A stretch of 64,000 nucleotides of DNA from contig NZ_FRBI01000001.1 in NCBI RefSeq assembly GCF_900142575.1, positions 497,014-561,013 on the forward strand. Reading direction: 5' to 3'. Source of the DNA: Actinacidiphila paucisporea (lineage in GTDB: Bacteria; Actinomycetota; Actinomycetes; Streptomycetales; Streptomycetaceae). Below the pieces are notes generated by a model, which had not been told where the DNA came from, made no database searches, and was given only the letters and a program-made list of their open reading frames with translations. Within the stretch, counting starts at the first letter, position 1. Each line of letters begins with the position of its first letter. Made by a program: the position numbers and the translations under genes. Of the stretch, positions 1 to 7,869 are shown in pieces.

Positions 1-1202
1 CGCGGGCTGTCGCCGGAGCCCGCGACCGCGCGGCGCAGGTGGGCGACGGCGTCGTCGAGGGCGGCGGAGTGCGCCGCCTGGTCGGTGTTGTGCAGGCTCA
101 GCAGGCACTTGCCGAGCACCGCGCGAGCCGTGGGCGACGGCGAGTGCGCCACGCATTCCCGGGCCAGCCGCAGCGCGGTATCCAGGTGGGCCGACGCGGC
201 GGCCGGGTCGGAGCGCAGGGCCTCCGCCTGGCTGTGGTGCAGGAAGGCGAGGTTCAGCAGGGTGTCGGGGCGGCGGCCGTCGTCCTGCGTGAGCGCGTCC
301 AGGGCGGCCTGCTGCGCCGACAGGGCGCGCTCCAGGTCGTACAGACCGCCCGTGCTCTGGTACCGGTTGAAGGCCAGGGACGCCTCGGCGCCCAGCCGTG
401 TGCCGCGGGACTGCCAGTCGCCGGTCTCCCGCGCGGCCCGGGGGTCCTCGGCGAGTGCCCTGGCCCGCCGCGCGTCGGCGGGGTCGCCCCGCCTGTTGTG
501 CCGGGCGTCGAGGGCGGCTATCAGGTTGGCGCGTACGACCGCTGCCATGTTCGGCGCCAGAAGTCTCGCGGACGGTGTCGTCCGGCCGGGCGCGAGGTCC
601 TCCAGGAGGGCGATCCCCTCGTCCAGGTCGGCGTCAGAGGCGCCGAAGTCGCGGTAGCAGTAGCACAGGGCGCATCCGAGGTTGGCCTGGTGGGTCGCGT
701 ACTCCGGCGTGCCGGACGGCTGTGTCCTGACCGCCTCGCGCAGGAAGGCGACCGCCTCGTCCAGCGGCCTTCTGCCGCCGCCGGCCGTGTGGTCGGCGAA
801 CGCGATGGCGCCGAGCAGCCCCTGGGTCTCCCCGTACGCCGGGGACCGGGGGTCGCGGTGCGCCCGGCCCGCCCGCAGTAGACGCCCGGCCTCGGCCCGG
901 TCCGCGGCGGTGCCGGTCCTGAACAGCATCAGCGCCAGCTGGCGTGCGCCGATTTCCTGGTTTTCCCTGTCGGACGCCGGCACCTGGGCCAGCGCCTCGC
1001 GTGTCAGCGCGATCGCCCGGTCGAGGTCCGCGGGATCGCCGTGCTCCATGTGGCGCCGGTAGAGGCTCGCCACGAGGGCCATCAGCGCGTCGAGGCGCTC
1101 CCACCGGCCGGAGCTGCGGTCCAGCCGCGCCTGCGCGGAGCGCACGGCTCCCTCGATCCCCTCCGGCGGGTCGTACCATTCCGGCCGGTCCGGCCCGCTC
1201 AT
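1..1202 (-). CDS. TPR-repeat protein, 3' end outside window (partial)
   Basis: Reading the minus strand from ATG at 1202 ([15 protein letters not shown]) gives an open frame of about 400 residues that runs off the left edge without a stop. The protein is built of repeated helical hairpins. Clear units include [11 protein letters not shown] followed by [11 protein letters not shown], and [14 protein letters not shown] followed by [11 protein letters not shown], which is the A/L/Y-spaced pattern of tetratricopeptide repeats. In Streptomyces such arrays often precede a C-terminal CHAT caspase-like domain or belong to large regulatory proteins, but that part lies outside the window, so no catalytic function can be assigned. 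It is transcribed divergently from dapE across a gap of about 210 bp. The start is the only convenient ATG after the GC-rich spacer and no strong Shine-Dalgarno sequence is seen, so it may be internal. Confidence 0.7.
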   Translation of the reverse strand, partial: MSGPDRPEWYDPPEGIEGAVRSAQARLDRSSGRWERLDALMALVASLYRRHMEHGDPADLDRAIALTREALAQVPASDRENQEIGARQLALMLFRTGTAADRAEAGRLLRAGRAHRDPRSPAYGETQGLLGAIAFADHTAGGGRRPLDEAVAFLREAVRTQPSGTPEYATHQANLGCALCYCYRDFGASDADLDEGIALLEDLAPGRTTPSARLLAPNMAAVVRANLIAALDARHNRRGDPADARRARALAEDPRAARETGDWQSRGTRLGAEASLAFNRYQSTGGLYDLERALSAQQAALDALTQDDGRRPDTLLNLAFLHHSQAEALRSDPAAASAHLDTALRLARECVAHSPSPTARAVLGKCLLSLHNTDQAAHSAALDDAVAHLRRAVAGSGDSP

Positions 1203-1411
1203 CGCGGATTCCGGGGCGGAAGCGGGGACAAGACGGGGGACGCCCCGCCGGCGGCCGCTCCGGGCGGCACCGTCGTCGTGCGCGAACTCATGCCGTCATG
1301 GTGGCAGTCGGGCCGACCGCCCTGCAGCCGAACGCGGGACGCGGGACGCGGGGCCCCCGCCACGAGGGGCAGGCGCTGCCCGAGTGCCGGGAGCGCCTAG
1401 AGTGCGCAGGT
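1203..1411. other. Divergent intergenic region
   Basis: This 209-bp spacer separates the TPR gene from dapE. The only element I recognise is the TAGAGT box close to the dapE start. A reading frame does run through it in phase with dapE, but its codon content looks non-coding, so it is not treated as an N-terminal extension. Confidence 0.4.
1398..1403 (+). promoter_or_regulatory. -10 box (TAGAGT) of dapE, leaderless type
   Basis: TAGAGT fits the actinobacterial TANNNT -10 consensus and ends 8 nt before the dapE ATG, so transcription would begin at or very near the start codon. No Shine-Dalgarno sequence precedes dapE, consistent with a leaderless mRNA. No convincing -35 element is seen. Confidence 0.45.
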
Positions 1412-2479
1412 ATGGGACGCGGACTCGACCTCAAGACAGATGTGGCCGCCCTGACGGCAGACCTCGTGGACGTACCGTCGGTGAGCCGCGAGGAGAAGCA
1501 GCTCGCCGACCTCGTGGAGCAGGCGCTGCGGGCGTACCCGCACCTGGCCGTGGACCGCGACGGTGACGCGGTGGTGGCCAGGACGCGTTTCGGCAGGGCC
1601 GAGCGCGTCGTGCTGGCGGGCCACATCGACACCGTCCCGATCGCGGACAACCTGCCCTCCCGGCTGGACGCCGACGGCGTGCTGTGGGGCTGCGGCACCA
1701 GCGACATGAAGGCGGGCGTCGCGGTGCAGCTGCGGCTGGCCGCGACCCTGGAGGACGCCAACCGCGACCTCACCTACGTCTTCTACGACGCCGAGGAGAT
1801 CGCCGCCGAGTTCAACGGGTTGAAGCGGCTGGTCGAGCGGCACCCGGACTGGCTCGCAGGCGACTTCGCCGTGCTGATGGAGCCCACGGGCGGCCGGGTG
1901 GACGGCGGGTGCCAGGGGACGCTGCGGGTGCGGGTGGAGACGACCGGGCGCCGGGCGCACTCCGCGCGCAGCTGGCTGGGGGAGAACGCGATCCACAAGG
2001 CCGCCCCGATCCTGGCGCGGCTGGCCGCGTACGAGCCGCGACGGGTGGAGATCGACGGGCTGACGTATCCCGAGGGGCTGAACGCCGTCATGATCGAGGG
2101 TGGGCACGCCGGCAATGTGATCCCTGACACCTGCGCGGTCACCGTGAACTACCGTTTCTCGCCCGACCAGAGCGAAGCGGAGGCGCTGGACCGGGTCCGC
2201 GGCGTCTTCGAGGGCTTCGACGTGGTGCTCACCGACAGCGCTCCCGGGGCGCTGCCGGGGCTGTCGCACCCGGCGGCCGCCGCCTTCGTGGACGCCATCG
2301 GTACGGCCCCCGCGGCCAAGGAGGCCTGGACGGACGTCGCCCGCTTCTCCGCGCTGGGGATTCCCGCGGTCAACTACGGCCCTGGCGACCCGACGCTGGC
2401 GCACACCCGCGAGGAACATGTGGAGGTCGCGGCGATCCGCGAGGCGGAACGGAAGCTGACCGCCTGGCTCACCGGCTGA
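1412..2479 (+). CDS. dapE: Succinyl-diaminopimelate desuccinylase
   Basis: This M20-family Zn peptidase of 355 aa would hydrolyse N-succinyl-L,L-diaminopimelate to L,L-diaminopimelate in the cytoplasmic lysine and peptidoglycan-precursor pathway. Visible family motifs are AGHIDTVP (His71, Asp73), [10 protein letters not shown] with the bridging Asp98, FYDAEEIA with the catalytic Glu pair near 128-129, and VLMEPT near 158. The central dimerisation domain contains [17 protein letters not shown]. The longer upstream open frame looks non-coding, and a TANNNT box just ahead of ATG 1412 supports this start. M. tuberculosis dapE lies beside the same downstream LOG-family gene. The length is typical for actinobacterial DapE. 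A generic M20 peptidase is the only alternative I consider. Confidence 0.93.
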   Translation: MGRGLDLKTDVAALTADLVDVPSVSREEKQLADLVEQALRAYPHLAVDRDGDAVVARTRFGRAERVVLAGHIDTVPIADNLPSRLDADGVLWGCGTSDMKAGVAVQLRLAATLEDANRDLTYVFYDAEEIAAEFNGLKRLVERHPDWLAGDFAVLMEPTGGRVDGGCQGTLRVRVETTGRRAHSARSWLGENAIHKAAPILARLAAYEPRRVEIDGLTYPEGLNAVMIEGGHAGNVIPDTCAVTVNYRFSPDQSEAEALDRVRGVFEGFDVVLTDSAPGALPGLSHPAAAAFVDAIGTAPAAKEAWTDVARFSALGIPAVNYGPGDPTLAHTREEHVEVAAIREAERKLTAWLTG

Positions 2480-2585
2480 CGCGGATCACCCGGCCGGCAG
2501 GCAACCGAACTGGGGTGCGCTCGGGTCCTTCCTCCCGGCATGGTTGATCGGATACGTCCGGTTCGGGGATGGGGGGAGCCAGGTC

Positions 2586-3665
2586 ATGGGACTGACCAGT
2601 GGCTTGTTCGCCGCACTGCTCGTCGGGGTCGCGGTGGCCTCGGTGGCCGGCGCGGTGCTGCTGTGGCCGAGGGTGGGCGGGCCGCGCCCGCTGCGGCTGG
2701 CCCTGCGGGTCGGCATGATCGCGCTGTGCCAGTTCACCGCCATATTGGTCGTGATGGTGACGGTGAACAACGAGAACGGCTTCTACGCCTCGTGGGACGA
2801 CCTGCTGGGCCATGCCAATTCCGGCGGCGCGAGCCGGTCCGCCGCCCAGGGCTCCCCGCCGGCGCCCGCCGTGCCGGACTACTCCGTGAAGTTCGCGTCG
2901 TATTCGCAGGGCTTCGAGCGGGCCACCGTCCACGGCTGGGACAGCGGCACGAAGGGCGACGTGATCGTCTGGCTGCCGCCGCAGTATGCCAAGCCGGAGT
3001 TCGCGCACACGCGCTTCCCGGTCATCGAGGTGCTGCACGGCATCCCCGGCACCCCGCACAGCTTCCTGCGCGGCATGCGGCTCGGCCGGATCATGCAGGA
3101 CCAGATCAGCGCGGGCCGCGCGGAGCCCGCGATCCTGGTGCTGCCCACCATCACGCCCGACCGGGTCAACACCGGCTGCGCGGACATCCAGGGCCGGAGC
3201 AAGGTCGAGACCTGGCTCACCGACGACGTGGTCAAGACGATCTCGCACAGTTTCCGCACGCTGCCCGCACCCCGCGGCTGGGCGGTGATGGGCATATCGA
3301 CCGGCGGCTACTGCGCGGCCCGGCTGGCGCTCGAACACCCCGAGACCTTCGCCGCGGGCGCCGCGCTGGCGCCCGACGACCCGTCGAAGGGGGCGCGCTC
3401 ACCGCTGTGGCTGGCCCGCAACACGCATCCCGACACGCGGCTGCTGGTCGAGTCGAGCCTGCAGGACCGGGAGAGCCCGCCGAAGTTCGCCGACTGGATC
3501 ACCGGCGCCGCGCAGGCGCCCACCGAGGTCAGCACCCTGGAGCTGAGCAACGGCGGGCACAACTGGAACACCTGGGGCCGGATGTTCCCCGACGCCTTCA
3601 CCTGGGTCAGCGCCCGCCTCGAAGCGCCGCGGGCGGTGCCTTTGGCGTCGTCGGCGGCACCCTGA
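2586..3665 (+). CDS. Membrane-anchored alpha/beta-hydrolase esterase
   Basis: The start is taken as ATG 2586 because a purine-rich GGGGGGAG lies 7-13 nt upstream; a TTG 14 codons earlier is possible but has no such site. The 359-aa protein begins with two hydrophobic segments (about residues 4-28 and 37-55), then a Ser/Ala/Pro linker, then a PF00756-type esterase domain. That domain has the nucleophile elbow GISTGGY, an upstream oxyanion-region motif VLHGIPGTPHSF, and a late GGHNWNTW carrying the likely catalytic His. The family includes esterase D and antigen-85-like acyltransferases. Topology suggests the catalytic domain is extracytoplasmic. The substrate is unknown. It sits between dapE and the LOG gene on the same strand. 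Confidence 0.82.
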   Translation: MGLTSGLFAALLVGVAVASVAGAVLLWPRVGGPRPLRLALRVGMIALCQFTAILVVMVTVNNENGFYASWDDLLGHANSGGASRSAAQGSPPAPAVPDYSVKFASYSQGFERATVHGWDSGTKGDVIVWLPPQYAKPEFAHTRFPVIEVLHGIPGTPHSFLRGMRLGRIMQDQISAGRAEPAILVLPTITPDRVNTGCADIQGRSKVETWLTDDVVKTISHSFRTLPAPRGWAVMGISTGGYCAARLALEHPETFAAGAALAPDDPSKGARSPLWLARNTHPDTRLLVESSLQDRESPPKFADWITGAAQAPTEVSTLELSNGGHNWNTWGRMFPDAFTWVSARLEAPRAVPLASSAAP

Positions 3666-3669
3666 TGCG

Positions 3670-3675
3670 TAGGCT
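3670..3675 (+). promoter_or_regulatory. -10 box (TAGGCT), leaderless type
   Basis: TAGGCT ends exactly 6 nt before ATG 3682 and matches TANNNT. Transcription would start at the A of the ATG. The esterase gene ends only a few bases upstream, so this would give the LOG-family gene its own promoter. Confidence 0.45.
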
Positions 3676-3681
3676 GCCGAT

Positions 3682-4491
3682 ATGACAGAAGCACGAGGCG
3701 TCCCGGAAGACGCCCAGGAGGCCGCGGCGGCGGCGAACGCGGCGGCGGAGGAGCTGCCGTACGGCAAGGGCTGGCCGGAGCGGCACACCGGACCGGTCGT
3801 GCGGCGGCGCGGCCAGGTGCAGACCGGCACCACCGACCAGCGGCTGCTGGACAGCCACGGCCCGTCCGACTGGGTCCACGGCGACCCGTGGCGGGTCATG
3901 CGCATCCAGTCCGAATTCGTCGAGGGCTTCGGCGCGCTGGCCGAACTGGGCCCGGCGGTCAGCGTCTTCGGCTCCGCCCGCACCCCGGCCGACTCGCGCG
4001 AGTACGAGGCCGCCGTCCGTATCGGGCGGGCGCTGACCGAGGCCGGCTTCGCGGTGATCACCGGCGGCGGCCCGGGCGCCATGGAGGCCGCCAACAGGGG
4101 CGCGCTGGAGGCCGGCGGGGTGTCGGTGGGCCTCGGCATCGAGCTGCCCTTCGAGCAGGGCCTGAACCCCTACGTCGACATCGGTGTGAACTTCCGCTAC
4201 TTCTTCGTCAGGAAGACGATGTTCGTGAAGTACGCCCGCGGCTTCGTCGTGCTGCCCGGCGGCTTCGGCACCCTGGACGAGCTGTTCGAGGCGCTGACCC
4301 TCGTCCAGACCAAGAAGGTCACCCGCTTCCCCATCGTGCTGTTCGGCAGCGACTACTGGGGCGGCCTGGTCCGGTGGATCCGCGGCAGCCTGGTCGCCGA
4401 GGGCAAGGCGTCGGCGGCCGACCTGGAGCTCTTCCACGTCACCGACGACGTGGACGAGGCGGTCGAGCGGGTCACCAAGGAAAGCGCCTGA
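3682..4491 (+). CDS. LOG-family (TIGR00730) nucleoside-5'-monophosphate phosphoribohydrolase
   Basis: This is a 269-aa Rossmann-fold protein of the lysine-decarboxylase-like/LOG family. It carries the two family signatures GGGPGAMEAAN (from about residue 128) and PGGFGTLDE (192-200), which bind the phosphoribosyl substrate and catalyse N-glycosidic bond hydrolysis. Characterised members release free cytokinin-type bases from their ribonucleotides, while in bacteria the physiological substrate is often an adenosine-type 5'-monophosphate. Residues 1-70 form an extra N-terminal segment common in Streptomyces members. The gene is convergent with folP. The M. tuberculosis counterpart in the same neighbourhood is Rv1205. 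The family call is firm; the substrate is inferred. Confidence 0.9.
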   Translation: MTEARGVPEDAQEAAAAANAAAEELPYGKGWPERHTGPVVRRRGQVQTGTTDQRLLDSHGPSDWVHGDPWRVMRIQSEFVEGFGALAELGPAVSVFGSARTPADSREYEAAVRIGRALTEAGFAVITGGGPGAMEAANRGALEAGGVSVGLGIELPFEQGLNPYVDIGVNFRYFFVRKTMFVKYARGFVVLPGGFGTLDELFEALTLVQTKKVTRFPIVLFGSDYWGGLVRWIRGSLVAEGKASAADLELFHVTDDVDEAVERVTKESA

Positions 4492-4499
4492 CGGCTCGC

Positions 4500-4538
4500 C
4501 CGGTCCGCCACACCGGTCCGCCACACCGGTCCGCTACG
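4500..4538. repeat. 13-bp direct repeats between convergent genes
   Basis: The unit CCGGTCCGCCACA occurs twice in perfect tandem and a third time with changes, in the short gap between the LOG gene and the end of folP. The last copy runs into the folP stop. No hairpin terminator is evident here. Confidence 0.6.
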
Positions 4539-5397
4539 CCAGTCCGCGGCGCGCGACCGCGGGCGGGCGGTGGCCGGCGATGGAGGCGACCATGTCCAGC
4601 ACCTGCCGGGTCTCGGCGACCTCGTGCACCCGGTAGACCTGGGCGCCCAGCCACGCCGAGACCGCCGTGGTCGCCAGCGTGCCGATCAGCCGCTCCTTGA
4701 CCGGGCGGTCCAGCGTCTCGCCGACGAAGTCCTTGTTCGACAGCGACACCAGCACCGGCCACCCCGTCGCCGCCATCTCCGGCAGGCGGCGGGTAGCCTC
4801 CAGCGAATGCCGGGTGTTCTTCCCGAAGTCGTGCCCCGGATCGATCATGATCGCGTCCCTGCGCACCCCGAGGGCCGCCGCCCGCTCGGCGAGGCCGCAG
4901 GTCACCCTCAGGATGTCGGCCATCACGTCGTCGTAGCCGACCCGGTGCGGCCGGGTCCGCGGCTGCGCGCCGCCCGCGTGGGTGCAGACCAGGCCCACGT
5001 CGTGGCGGGCGGCGACCTCGGCGAGCCGGGGGTCGACCCCGCCCCACGCGTCGTTCAGCAGGTCCGCGCCCGCCGCGCACACCGCCTCGCCGACCTCGTG
5101 CCGCCAGGTGTCGACGCTGATCACCACGTCCGGGTGGCGGCGGCGCACCTCGCCGACGAAGGCGGCCGTCCGCCGGATCTCCTCGGCCGCGGACACCTCG
5201 GCGCCTGGACCCGCCTTCACCCCGCCGATGTCGATGATCGCGGCTCCCTCGGCGACCGCGAGCGCGACCCTCTCCAGAGCGGGTTCGTCGGTGAAGGTGG
5301 CGCCCTGGTCGTAGAACGAATCGGGCGTACGGTTCACGATCGCCATGATCACCGGCTCCCGTTCGCCGAATTCCCGGGTGCCCAGCCGAAGTGCCAC
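4534..5397 (-). CDS. folP: Dihydropteroate synthase family protein
   Basis: This 287-aa TIM-barrel enzyme would condense p-aminobenzoate with dihydropterin pyrophosphate in folate synthesis. Pterin-binding-family motifs read in order: AIVNRTPDSFYDQG near the N-terminus, DIGGVKAGPG, VISVDTWRHEV, LLNDAWGG, MIDPGHDFGKN and VLVSLSNKDF. The GTG at 5397 has a GAGGAG ribosome site 5 nt upstream on the minus strand. The position matches mycobacterial folP2 rather than the folate-operon folP1, and FolP2-type proteins can lack measurable synthase activity, so the pathway role is less sure than the fold. The upstream spacer is shared with a divergently transcribed DivIVA-domain gene. Confidence 0.85.
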   Translation of the reverse strand: MALRLGTREFGEREPVIMAIVNRTPDSFYDQGATFTDEPALERVALAVAEGAAIIDIGGVKAGPGAEVSAAEEIRRTAAFVGEVRRRHPDVVISVDTWRHEVGEAVCAAGADLLNDAWGGVDPRLAEVAARHDVGLVCTHAGGAQPRTRPHRVGYDDVMADILRVTCGLAERAAALGVRRDAIMIDPGHDFGKNTRHSLEATRRLPEMAATGWPVLVSLSNKDFVGETLDRPVKERLIGTLATTAVSAWLGAQVYRVHEVAETRQVLDMVASIAGHRPPAVARRGLA

Positions 5398-5429
5398 TGC
5401 CGCTCCTCATCTCAGACTCATGCGATCGT

Positions 5430-5443
5430 GGCACGATCGTGCC
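5430..5443. promoter_or_regulatory. 14-bp perfect palindrome in divergent promoter region
   Basis: GGCACGATCGTGCC is a perfect palindrome between the divergent folP and DivIVA-domain genes, about 33 bp from folP and 60 bp from the other start. Its position suits a dimeric repressor operator. No regulator gene is adjacent, and in such GC-rich DNA some palindromes occur by chance. Confidence 0.35.
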
Positions 5444-5502
5444 TGACATGGACGGCCTGACAACCTTCGGCAGGCCCTGAGGCCGGACTCCGGGAGATCG
5501 AC

Positions 5503-5889
5503 TTGTTCTGGTTCATGCTCATCGCGCTGGTCGCGGTGGTCGCCGCGGTGGCACTGGCCGTACTGGGCGAAGGCGGCCCGCTGCGGGACGCCGGCACCGA
5601 CCGGCTGGACGACCGGCTGCCCGCCGACCGCCCGCTGATCCGCTCCGACATCGACGCGGTACGGCTGCCGACGGCGGTACGCGGCTACCGCATGCTCGAC
5701 GTCGACGAGGTCCTCGACCGGCTCGGCGCGGAGCTGGCCGAGCGGGACGCGCGGATCGCCGAGCTGGAGTCGTCGCTCGCGGGCGTGCACGCGAACGGCT
5801 CGACGATGTCCCTGACCAAGCAGGAGGAGCCGCCGGGCACCTCCTTCGACGACCCGGGCCACGGGTCCGCGGGCGGCGCCGGTGAGTGA
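5503..5889 (+). CDS. Small DivIVA-domain membrane protein
   Basis: The 128-aa protein has one N-terminal membrane helix (FMLIALVAVVAAVALAVLG) and then a DivIVA-type DUF motif: the segment VRGYRMLDVDEVLDRLGAEL resembles the N-terminal turn and coiled-coil start of DivIVA, continuing into a short helix AERDARIAELESSL. I chose TTG 5503 because GGGAG lies 6 nt before it; an ATG at 5515 is the alternative. It overlaps the downstream glycosylase start by 8 bp, indicating translational coupling. The same pair occurs in mycobacteria (Rv1209-Rv1210). DivIVA-domain proteins sense membrane curvature or scaffold polar growth; a role here is inferred only. Confidence 0.75.
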   Translation: MFWFMLIALVAVVAAVALAVLGEGGPLRDAGTDRLDDRLPADRPLIRSDIDAVRLPTAVRGYRMLDVDEVLDRLGAELAERDARIAELESSLAGVHANGSTMSLTKQEEPPGTSFDDPGHGSAGGAGE

Positions 5890-6469
5890 GCCGGGCGGTG
5901 TCGTGATCGGCGAGGACGGGCTCGCCCGCTGCCCGTGGGGCCTGTCCACGCCGGACTACGTCGCCTACCACGACCAGGAGTGGGGCCGGCCGGTCCACGG
6001 CGACGACGCGCTCTTCGAGCGGGTGTGCCTGGAGGCCTTCCAGTCCGGCCTGTCCTGGATCACGATCCTGCGCCGCCGGGAGACCTTCAGGGCGGCCTTC
6101 AAGGGCTTCGCGATCGACGCGGTGGCGTCCTTCACGGACGCCGACCGGGAGCGGCTGCTGGCCGATCCCGGGATCATCCGCAACCGCGCCAAGGTCGACG
6201 CGTCGATCGCCAACGCGGTGGCCGCGCGGGCCCTGCGGGACGAGGGCGGCGGCCTCGACGCCCTGATCTGGTCCTTCGCCCCCGACCCCGCGACCAGGCC
6301 GGCCCCCCGCACCACCGCCGACGTCGCGGCGACGACGCCGGAGTCCACGGCCCTGGCCAAGGCCCTCAGATCCCACGGCTTCCGCTTCGTCGGCCCCACC
6401 ACGGCCCACGCCCTGATGCAGGCCTGCGGACTGGTCAACGACCACCTGGCGGCCTGCTCGGCCCGCTGA
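5882..6469 (+). CDS. tag: DNA-3-methyladenine glycosylase I
   Basis: This 195-aa helix-hairpin-helix-superfamily enzyme would excise 3-methyladenine from alkylated DNA to start base excision repair. Diagnostic features are the N-terminal RCPWGLSTPDYVAYHDQEWG, containing the conserved Cys and Tyr-His of Tag proteins, then LFERVCLEAFQSGLSWITIL with the catalytic-region Glu, and the C-terminal GFRFVGPTTAHALMQACGLV with the end of the zinc-binding set (NDHLAAC). Its length is standard. The start GTG 5882 lies inside the end of the DivIVA-domain gene. It converges on the enoyl-CoA hydratase gene. Confidence 0.93.
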   Translation: MSEPGGVVIGEDGLARCPWGLSTPDYVAYHDQEWGRPVHGDDALFERVCLEAFQSGLSWITILRRRETFRAAFKGFAIDAVASFTDADRERLLADPGIIRNRAKVDASIANAVAARALRDEGGGLDALIWSFAPDPATRPAPRTTADVAATTPESTALAKALRSHGFRFVGPTTAHALMQACGLVNDHLAACSAR

Positions 6470-6493
6470 GGCACGCCGGGCTTGCCCCCGTGG

Positions 6494-7276
6494 TCAGCGC
6501 GCCACGAATACGGCGGGGCGCTTGGCCAGGAAGGCGGCAACCGCCTCGCGGTGGTCGGCGGAGGCACCGGCCGCTGTCTGGAGCTCCGCCTCCCGCTCCA
6601 GCGCCTCCGGCAGGGAGCGGGTCGCGGAGTGGGCGAGGGCCGCCTTGATCGAGGCGTAGGCGACCGTCGGCCCGGCGGCCAGCCGGCGGGCCACGGCGAG
6701 CGCCTCGGCCGGCAGGTCGGCGGCCGGCACGACCCGGTTCGCGATACCGAGGTCGGCCGCCTCGGCGGCCGGCACCGCCCGCGGGAAGAGCAGCAGGTCC
6801 GAGGCCCGCGAGAGCCCGACGAGCCGGGGGAGGGTCCAGGAGACCCCCGAGTCCGCGGACAGGGCCACACCCGCGAAGGACGTGTTGAAGGACGCGGTGT
6901 CCGCGACCACCCGGAAGTCCGCGGCGAAGGCGAAGCCGGCACCGGCGCCCGCGGCGACCCCGTTCACCCCGGCGACCACCGGCTTCGGCATCGTCGCGAT
7001 GGCCAGCGTGATGGGGTTGTAGTGCTCGGCGACCGTGGTCATGCCGCCGCCCGCCTCCAGGATCGCCACATGCTCCTTGAGGTCCTGCCCGACGCAGAAG
7101 GCCCGCCCCCTGCCGGTCAGCAGCACCGCCCTGACCGCCTCGTCGGCCCCCGCCACCCGCAGGGCGTCCCGCAGTGCCGCCTTGGTGGCGGTGTCGAGCG
7201 CGTTCATCGCCTCCGGGCGGTTGAGGGTGACGGTGGCGAGCCCGTCGGACACCTCGTACAGCACGCTGTCGGCCAT
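6494..7276 (-). CDS. Enoyl-CoA hydratase/isomerase family protein
   Basis: The 260-aa crotonase-fold protein begins at ATG 7276 (MADSVLYEVSDGLATVTLNR); the longer open frame upstream looks non-coding. Crotonase landmarks are LNRPEAMNALD, the CoA/oxyanion loop LTGRGRAFCVGQDLKEH, and GVNGVAAGAGAGFAFAADFR with the second oxyanion glycine. In place of the usual catalytic Glu pair, the later motif reads ALSADSGVSWTLPRLVG, in which Asp replaces one Glu. This pattern is common in PaaG/PaaB-type isomerases, so an isomerase or atypical hydratase is as likely as a beta-oxidation hydratase. The gene stands alone, convergent with tag. Confidence 0.85.
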   Translation of the reverse strand: MADSVLYEVSDGLATVTLNRPEAMNALDTATKAALRDALRVAGADEAVRAVLLTGRGRAFCVGQDLKEHVAILEAGGGMTTVAEHYNPITLAIATMPKPVVAGVNGVAAGAGAGFAFAADFRVVADTASFNTSFAGVALSADSGVSWTLPRLVGLSRASDLLLFPRAVPAAEAADLGIANRVVPAADLPAEALAVARRLAAGPTVAYASIKAALAHSATRSLPEALEREAELQTAAGASADHREAVAAFLAKRPAVFVAR

Positions 7277-7461
7277 GGCGGTAACCCCTTCGTCGCGGCA
7301 ACGGTCCTGGCCAGAATGCCGGACCCGCGGACCGGAGGTCATGTGACCTACGTCAAGTGTTTTCGCGCGCCGCCGAAGGGCCGGTGCCGGGCACCGCACG
7401 GCCCTGGCGTCGAATTGACAGGTTTTGCGGATGTCGATTGTGGAACGGAGTGCCACCGCTG

Positions 7462-7492
7462 TTGGTCATCGGGCAGCCGGATGCGGGATAAT
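7462..7492 (+). promoter_or_regulatory. Candidate promoter of the DUF3117 gene
   Basis: TTGGTC (7462-7467) and GATAAT (7487-7492) are separated by 19 bp and sit about 55 bp before the ATG of the DUF3117 gene, in one of the least GC-rich stretches nearby. The spacing is slightly long for a housekeeping promoter. Confidence 0.4.
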
Positions 7493-7545
7493 GGCCGAGA
7501 ACCAATGTGTTCGAGTCCGAGCTGGTTTCAGGAAGGGGAACGAGC

Positions 7546-7713
7546 ATGGCGGCCATGAAGCCGCGGACGGGTGACGGCCCGCTCGAGGTGACCAAGGAGG
7601 GGCGGAGCATTATTATGCGCGTTCCGCTTGAGGGCGGCGGGCGGCTTGTTGTCGAGCTGACCCCGGACGAGGCGGATGCCCTCGGCGATGCGCTGAAGAA
7701 GGCCATCGTCTGA
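7546..7713 (+). CDS. DUF3117 small conserved protein
   Basis: This 55-aa protein (MAAMKPRTGDGPLEVTKEGR at its start) matches the actinobacterial DUF3117 family; the M. tuberculosis member in the same location is Rv1211, which has been reported as a calmodulin-like protein. A strong GGAAGGGGA site lies 6-15 nt before ATG 7546. The protein ends in an acidic-amphipathic helix, LTPDEADALGDALKKAIV, whose DEADAL segment is the part one might compare with a calcium-binding loop. Function is uncertain. A hairpin terminator follows directly, so it is a monocistronic unit. Confidence 0.85.
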   Translation: MAAMKPRTGDGPLEVTKEGRSIIMRVPLEGGGRLVVELTPDEADALGDALKKAIV

Positions 7714-7737
7714 GACCAGCGGTCCCCTGACATCGTC

Positions 7738-7766
7738 GCGGCCACGTACACACCGTGCGTGGCCGC
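7738..7766 (+). terminator. Hairpin terminator after the DUF3117 gene
   Basis: A perfect 9-bp stem (GCGGCCACG / CGTGGCCGC) with an 11-nt loop lies 25 bp after the stop codon and is followed by GCCCCTTTCT. This is a typical Streptomyces terminator with a weak T tract. Confidence 0.65.
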
Positions 7767-7869
7767 GCCCCTTTCTGTGCCGCCGGTTTCTGTGCCGCCG
7801 GCTCGCCTCCGGGCGCTTCCGGCCCGCCCTCTGGCTCGCCGGCTACCGGGTACCGGCTACTAGGGCGGG

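Noticed and set aside
944..1411. N-terminal extension of dapE
   Set aside because: It overlaps the TPR gene on the other strand, has no homology-like sequence, and a -10 box precedes ATG 1412.
7442..7463. GGAAC...GTT pair as an ECF promoter for the DUF3117 gene
   Set aside because: The spacing is 14 bp, too short for the 16-18 bp expected of ECF promoters.
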